From positions 1-23,434 of the IMG/VR virus record IMGVR_UViG_3300008448_000667: a stretch of 23,434 bases of DNA, one strand, 5' to 3'. The notes below the pieces were generated by a model. It was not told the DNA's origin. It saw only the letters and a list, made by a program, of their open reading frames with translations, and did not search any database. This DNA is from a virus. Made by a program: the position numbers and the translations under genes. Each line of letters begins with the position of its first letter. The first letter of the stretch is position 1. Shown here piece after piece: positions 20,941 through 23,434 of the stretch.

Positions 20941-20948
20941 TATAAATA
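20941..20948 (-). promoter_or_regulatory. Candidate phage promoter motif (TATTTATA on the minus strand)
   Basis: The octamer lies in the 39-base gap between the gp5-like gene and the DNRLRE-like gene, 13 bases before the ATG at 20927. Confidence 0.45.
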
Positions 20949-20966
20949 TCACAAAACTTAATAAAA

Positions 20967-21962
20967 TTAATTAATACGCACGTTTTTAGATAACATAGTA
21001 TCTTCTAATCTAGCAGCATTTTTTTTAAACTCATCAACATCCTGTATCTCACCACCAGCAATTAAATCTGTTGCTGTCTTACCGTTACCATTGTGAACAT
21101 GAGATAAAAGGGCGTTTTTTAATAATTTAAGGTAATCCAATAGAACATCACCATAAGGTACTTGGTGGGCTGTTAATAGTATTCTTAACATTTCTTCTTC
21201 TGAAATCAAATCAACTTGGTTTGTAGTGTTAAAGCTTGGTGAGCCACCGTGTGTGATTAAATTTATTTTATTCGCCACAATATTTGTTACCGTACCATTT
21301 CTATCTGATATTTCAGTTTCAGTTATTGGTGGTAACGCCACATTATTTTTAATTTGTATATAAGCTTGTGTGTTAAAATTAAATTTAATTGGGTATGGGT
21401 TTAAAAATGTCATTTGTGATTCAACAAATTTACCAGCTCTAATTAAAACTTCATTGTTTTTTTGTGTAATATCTGTGTTGTATCTTCCTTGAATAGATAC
21501 GTCATCTGGGTTTGGGAAAACCCCCTTTAAATCTGGTATGTTGTCTGGTGTTACATTAGGTTGTATCGGACCAAAACTAAAACCACCTAAAGCGGTTGTT
21601 CTAGCGGAATCAAAATCTAATTTATTTAATTGTGAAATTAACGGACCAATATATAATCTATCTGAACCTTCTTTTTTTCTGCTAAAAACAAAAATAAGAA
21701 CCATTTCACCAACTTTTGGTTTAATCGAGATGTGTTTTGGCATCAATGGTAAACACCATGGTAATTTTTCATAACCAACCGTGCCGACTAACAATTCATC
21801 ATCACCACCATTAGCAACAGAACCCTTAATCCATACTTTAATTCTATTTAAACCTAAAGGGTCATCAACATACATAACCTCACCAAATTTTAAATATTGG
21901 AAAGTATTTGAAGTATTATAAGATGAATCTTTACCTCTAGTTAATTTATTTGGTTGTGACAT
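20967..21962 (-). CDS. Baseplate central spike / hub protein with gp5-type OB fold
   Basis: The N-terminal domain (residues ~22-110) has the OB-fold pattern of T4 gp5 and related spike proteins: FGEVMYVDDPLGLNRIKVWIKG, then KLPWCLPLMPKHISIKPKVGEMVLIFVFS and DRLYIGPLIS. The gp5-type spike sits at the tip of the tail tube and pierces the host envelope. There is no lysozyme domain after the OB fold, unlike T4 gp5. The C-terminal part has mixed strands and the motif LSHVHNGNGKTATDL (287-300), seen in other phage spike-like proteins and possibly metal-binding through the His residues. The 331 residues are shorter than T4 gp5 (575), in keeping with the missing lysozyme. It lies in a block with other small structural genes, three bases after the coiled-coil gene. 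Confidence 0.8.
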   Translation of the reverse strand: MSQPNKLTRGKDSSYNTSNTFQYLKFGEVMYVDDPLGLNRIKVWIKGSVANGGDDELLVGTVGYEKLPWCLPLMPKHISIKPKVGEMVLIFVFSRKKEGSDRLYIGPLISQLNKLDFDSARTTALGGFSFGPIQPNVTPDNIPDLKGVFPNPDDVSIQGRYNTDITQKNNEVLIRAGKFVESQMTFLNPYPIKFNFNTQAYIQIKNNVALPPITETEISDRNGTVTNIVANKINLITHGGSPSFNTTNQVDLISEEEMLRILLTAHQVPYGDVLLDYLKLLKNALLSHVHNGNGKTATDLIAGGEIQDVDEFKKNAARLEDTMLSKNVRIN

Positions 21963-21964
21963 GT

Positions 21965-22147
21965 TTAAACTTCTTTTTTAAGTCTTTTTAAAATAATTGT
22001 ATTTGCAACTTCAAAACGTTTTTCTATTTCAATTAGTTTATCATAGTCTTGAATCATTTTTAATTTTAACGCCTCATAATCGGCTTCCATTTGTTTTATT
22101 TCAAACAAAATTTCATTGTTTGATTTTTCTTCTAAATCTTTATGCAT
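21965..22147 (-). CDS. Small coiled-coil protein (60 aa)
   Basis: The protein is a single charged helix with heptad spacing (NNEILFEIKQMEADYEALKLKMIQDYDKLIEIEKRF). No other domain is visible. It is tightly placed between two structural genes (gaps of 4 and 2 bases) on the same strand, which supports it being real. A chaperone or spacer role in baseplate assembly is conceivable but unproven. Confidence 0.6.
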   Translation of the reverse strand: MHKDLEEKSNNEILFEIKQMEADYEALKLKMIQDYDKLIEIEKRFEVANTIILKRLKKEV

Positions 22148-22151
22148 AATA

Positions 22152-22628
22152 TTATCTCATTATACCATTACCAACACCCATTGTTGTTGTAACGCCTTGT
22201 ACTACTATTGGTGCACCTAAGTTACCAACACCAACACCTACAATACCAACCCCAGGTGGTATAACAACATTTACAACACTTTCGTTTAGTAATGCACTTA
22301 TTATTTCATCACATTGAATTGCCAGCATAGCTTCTGATGTATTTGGACCATCTGCAAATATGTCACCTACTGGTAAACCACATTCTGATTGTCTACTTAT
22401 AATTCTAGACGCAATCTCTTTACTCGAAACACCAGGTCTCAACGGAGCACCAACCATTATTAGTGGTGGTGGTAATGGCTCTACTGGTGTTTGTGGTAAT
22501 TTAAACGCTGATAGGATTAAATTTATAACACCTGTCATTGTTGATAAATCAAAAATGTTTTCAGCTGAATCTTGTATCTCTGAAAATTTATCCTTAGCGT
22601 TTTTACCTAAATCACTTAATTCACTCAT
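22152..22628 (-). CDS. Probable baseplate/tail structural protein (158 aa)
   Basis: The N-terminal ~40 residues are helical. The middle has a Pro-rich PVEPLPPPLIMVGAPLRPGVSSKEIASRIISRQSECGLPVGDIF, and the C-terminus is Gly/Val-rich beta (VVIPPGVGIVGVGVGNLGAPIVVQG). I recall similar proteins in tail clusters of Bacteroidota phages, always small and without assigned function. Its ATG overlaps the stop of the upstream gene by one base (TAATG). Position next to the gp5-like spike favours a tail or baseplate component. Confidence 0.6.
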   Translation of the reverse strand: MSELSDLGKNAKDKFSEIQDSAENIFDLSTMTGVINLILSAFKLPQTPVEPLPPPLIMVGAPLRPGVSSKEIASRIISRQSECGLPVGDIFADGPNTSEAMLAIQCDEIISALLNESVVNVVIPPGVGIVGVGVGNLGAPIVVQGVTTTMGVGNGIMR

Positions 22629-23434
22629 TATACTAAATTTTTAACGCTGTCTACAGCATTTTTTATTTTATCTTTACCAATACCAATAAGACTCAATATT
22701 TGGTCTTTTCTGTTTTGTATTTTTTCAATTTGTTTTGACAAAGCAACCTGACCTGCTAGTTTTGTAGCTTCTTTCATAACGTATGACATTAATAACTTAA
22801 CTATTTCCCTTTCTAACATTTTAAATAAAACATTAAATAATTTTTTATTCTTTTTTATAAAGTCTTTAGCGTCAGTATATTCAGCTGTTGGTCCATATAA
22901 TATCTTAAAGTTTATTAAAAATATTATGATAATTTTTGGTGAAATTAATATGTTTGCTAGAGATTTAATTAAATTTCTAATCATATCTATAGCAAAACTT
23001 ATTTTAATTGTTTGTTTGTCTTCACTATTTGGTGTTTGGCTAGCCAAATTATCAGACATACTGTTTAAAGTATTTGCTATTAAACTTCTTTGTTGTACTA
23101 AAGTTGACGTTAGGTTATAATTATTTGTAAAATCAGTTAGAAACTCTACTGGCATTGTTGCATCAAATTCTGTGCTTGTTTTTACTTTAATAATACCGTT
23201 TCTTCTATTATCAGCAATTTCTTCTTGTCTGGCAACTTCCGCATTAGTAAAATTAAAGAAATCATCACTTATTTCAGTATTTGCATTAGCATTTGCTAAT
23301 CTATCAATAATATCATTAATTTCAGCTTCAGTTTGTAATTGTTTTCTAGTTTTATTTTGCTGAACCGATATACTACCAAATAAAATATCAATTAATTGGT
23401 TAACAAATTTTTTAGCGTCAATAAGCTTTATTGA
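22628..23434 (-). CDS. Virion structural protein, N-terminus cut by window edge
   Basis: The frame is open from the right edge to the stop at 22628, giving 268 residues with no start needed inside the window; the ATG at 23155 is probably internal. The visible N-terminal part reads KLIDAKKFVNQLIDILFGSISVQQNK, then LQTEAEINDIIDRLANANANTEISDDFFNF. The C-terminal half has two hydrophobic helices (FAIDMIRNLIKSLANILISPKIIIIFLINFKILYG, then IVKLLMSYVMKEATKLAG) and a Lys-rich coil ending NAVDSVKNLV. Hydrophobic helices in a tail-block protein could interact with the membrane during DNA delivery, as tape-measure-like or hub proteins do; this is speculative. It is the first visible gene of the minus-strand tail block. 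Confidence 0.65.
   Translation of the reverse strand, partial: SIKLIDAKKFVNQLIDILFGSISVQQNKTRKQLQTEAEINDIIDRLANANANTEISDDFFNFTNAEVARQEEIADNRRNGIIKVKTSTEFDATMPVEFLTDFTNNYNLTSTLVQQRSLIANTLNSMSDNLASQTPNSEDKQTIKISFAIDMIRNLIKSLANILISPKIIIIFLINFKILYGPTAEYTDAKDFIKKNKKLFNVLFKMLEREIVKLLMSYVMKEATKLAGQVALSKQIEKIQNRKDQILSLIGIGKDKIKNAVDSVKNLV

Overview
The window is part of the genome of a large tailed phage with a T4-type head (myovirus-like). It is very AT-rich and densely coding, and its host is most likely a flavobacterium or another member of the Bacteroidota. The evidence for the host is indirect. Start codons are preceded by A-rich leaders without Shine-Dalgarno sequences. One gene has a promoter of the Bacteroidota form (TTG, spacer, TAnnTTTG). 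One exported protein has a signal peptide ending in FSQ, as is common in Flavobacteriia. No rRNA, tRNA, CRISPR array or insertion sequence was seen.

Layout, plus strand. Positions 2-5374 hold six closely packed genes (the first is cut by the window edge) for proteins built from small Cys/Lys-rich domains found in large phages, several with predicted prohead-protease sites. A strong terminator follows at 5378-5404. Next come the large terminase (5459-7225), two tandem 87-residue paralogues, the portal (7823-9919, with a G-rich EAGA/APEAGA repeat tail), a predicted core protein, a small helical protein, a membrane-anchored coiled-coil protein and a small orphan gene with its own host-type promoter and terminator. 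The prohead protease (11894-12619), the acidic scaffold (12740-13993) and the major capsid protein (14027-15862) complete the T4 order 17-20-21-22-23. Behind the capsid gene are two accessory genes: a predicted ADP-ribosyltransferase with a capsid-targeting-like N-terminus, and a secreted ββα-metal nuclease. Each has its own terminator-promoter unit in front.

Layout, minus strand. A bidirectional terminator at 17643-17668 separates the plus genes from a convergent block running from the right edge down to 17695. It holds a partial structural protein, a 158-residue protein, a small coiled coil, an OB-fold baseplate spike protein of gp5 type, a beta-rich DNRLRE-like structural protein, a predicted virion cysteine-peptidase-like protein and a beta-rich protein ending in a zinc ribbon.

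How it fits together. Scaffold, core proteins and protease would build the prohead on the portal. The protease would then cut after Glu in [L/I/V]-x-E sites, the rule known for T4 gp21. Such sites occur at the expected place in the capsid protein (LTE, residue 60), at the end of short basic N-termini (LLRE in two proteins, ILAE in another) and between domains of the upstream proteins. The most interesting reading is that this phage packages and processes a set of internal proteins, including a predicted ADP-ribosyltransferase and C-H-D peptidase-like domains, for delivery with its DNA, much as T4 delivers Alt and the internal proteins. The ADP-ribosyltransferase gene lies between two ~65-bp direct repeats (terminator plus promoter plus first codons), which looks like an exchangeable cargo slot.
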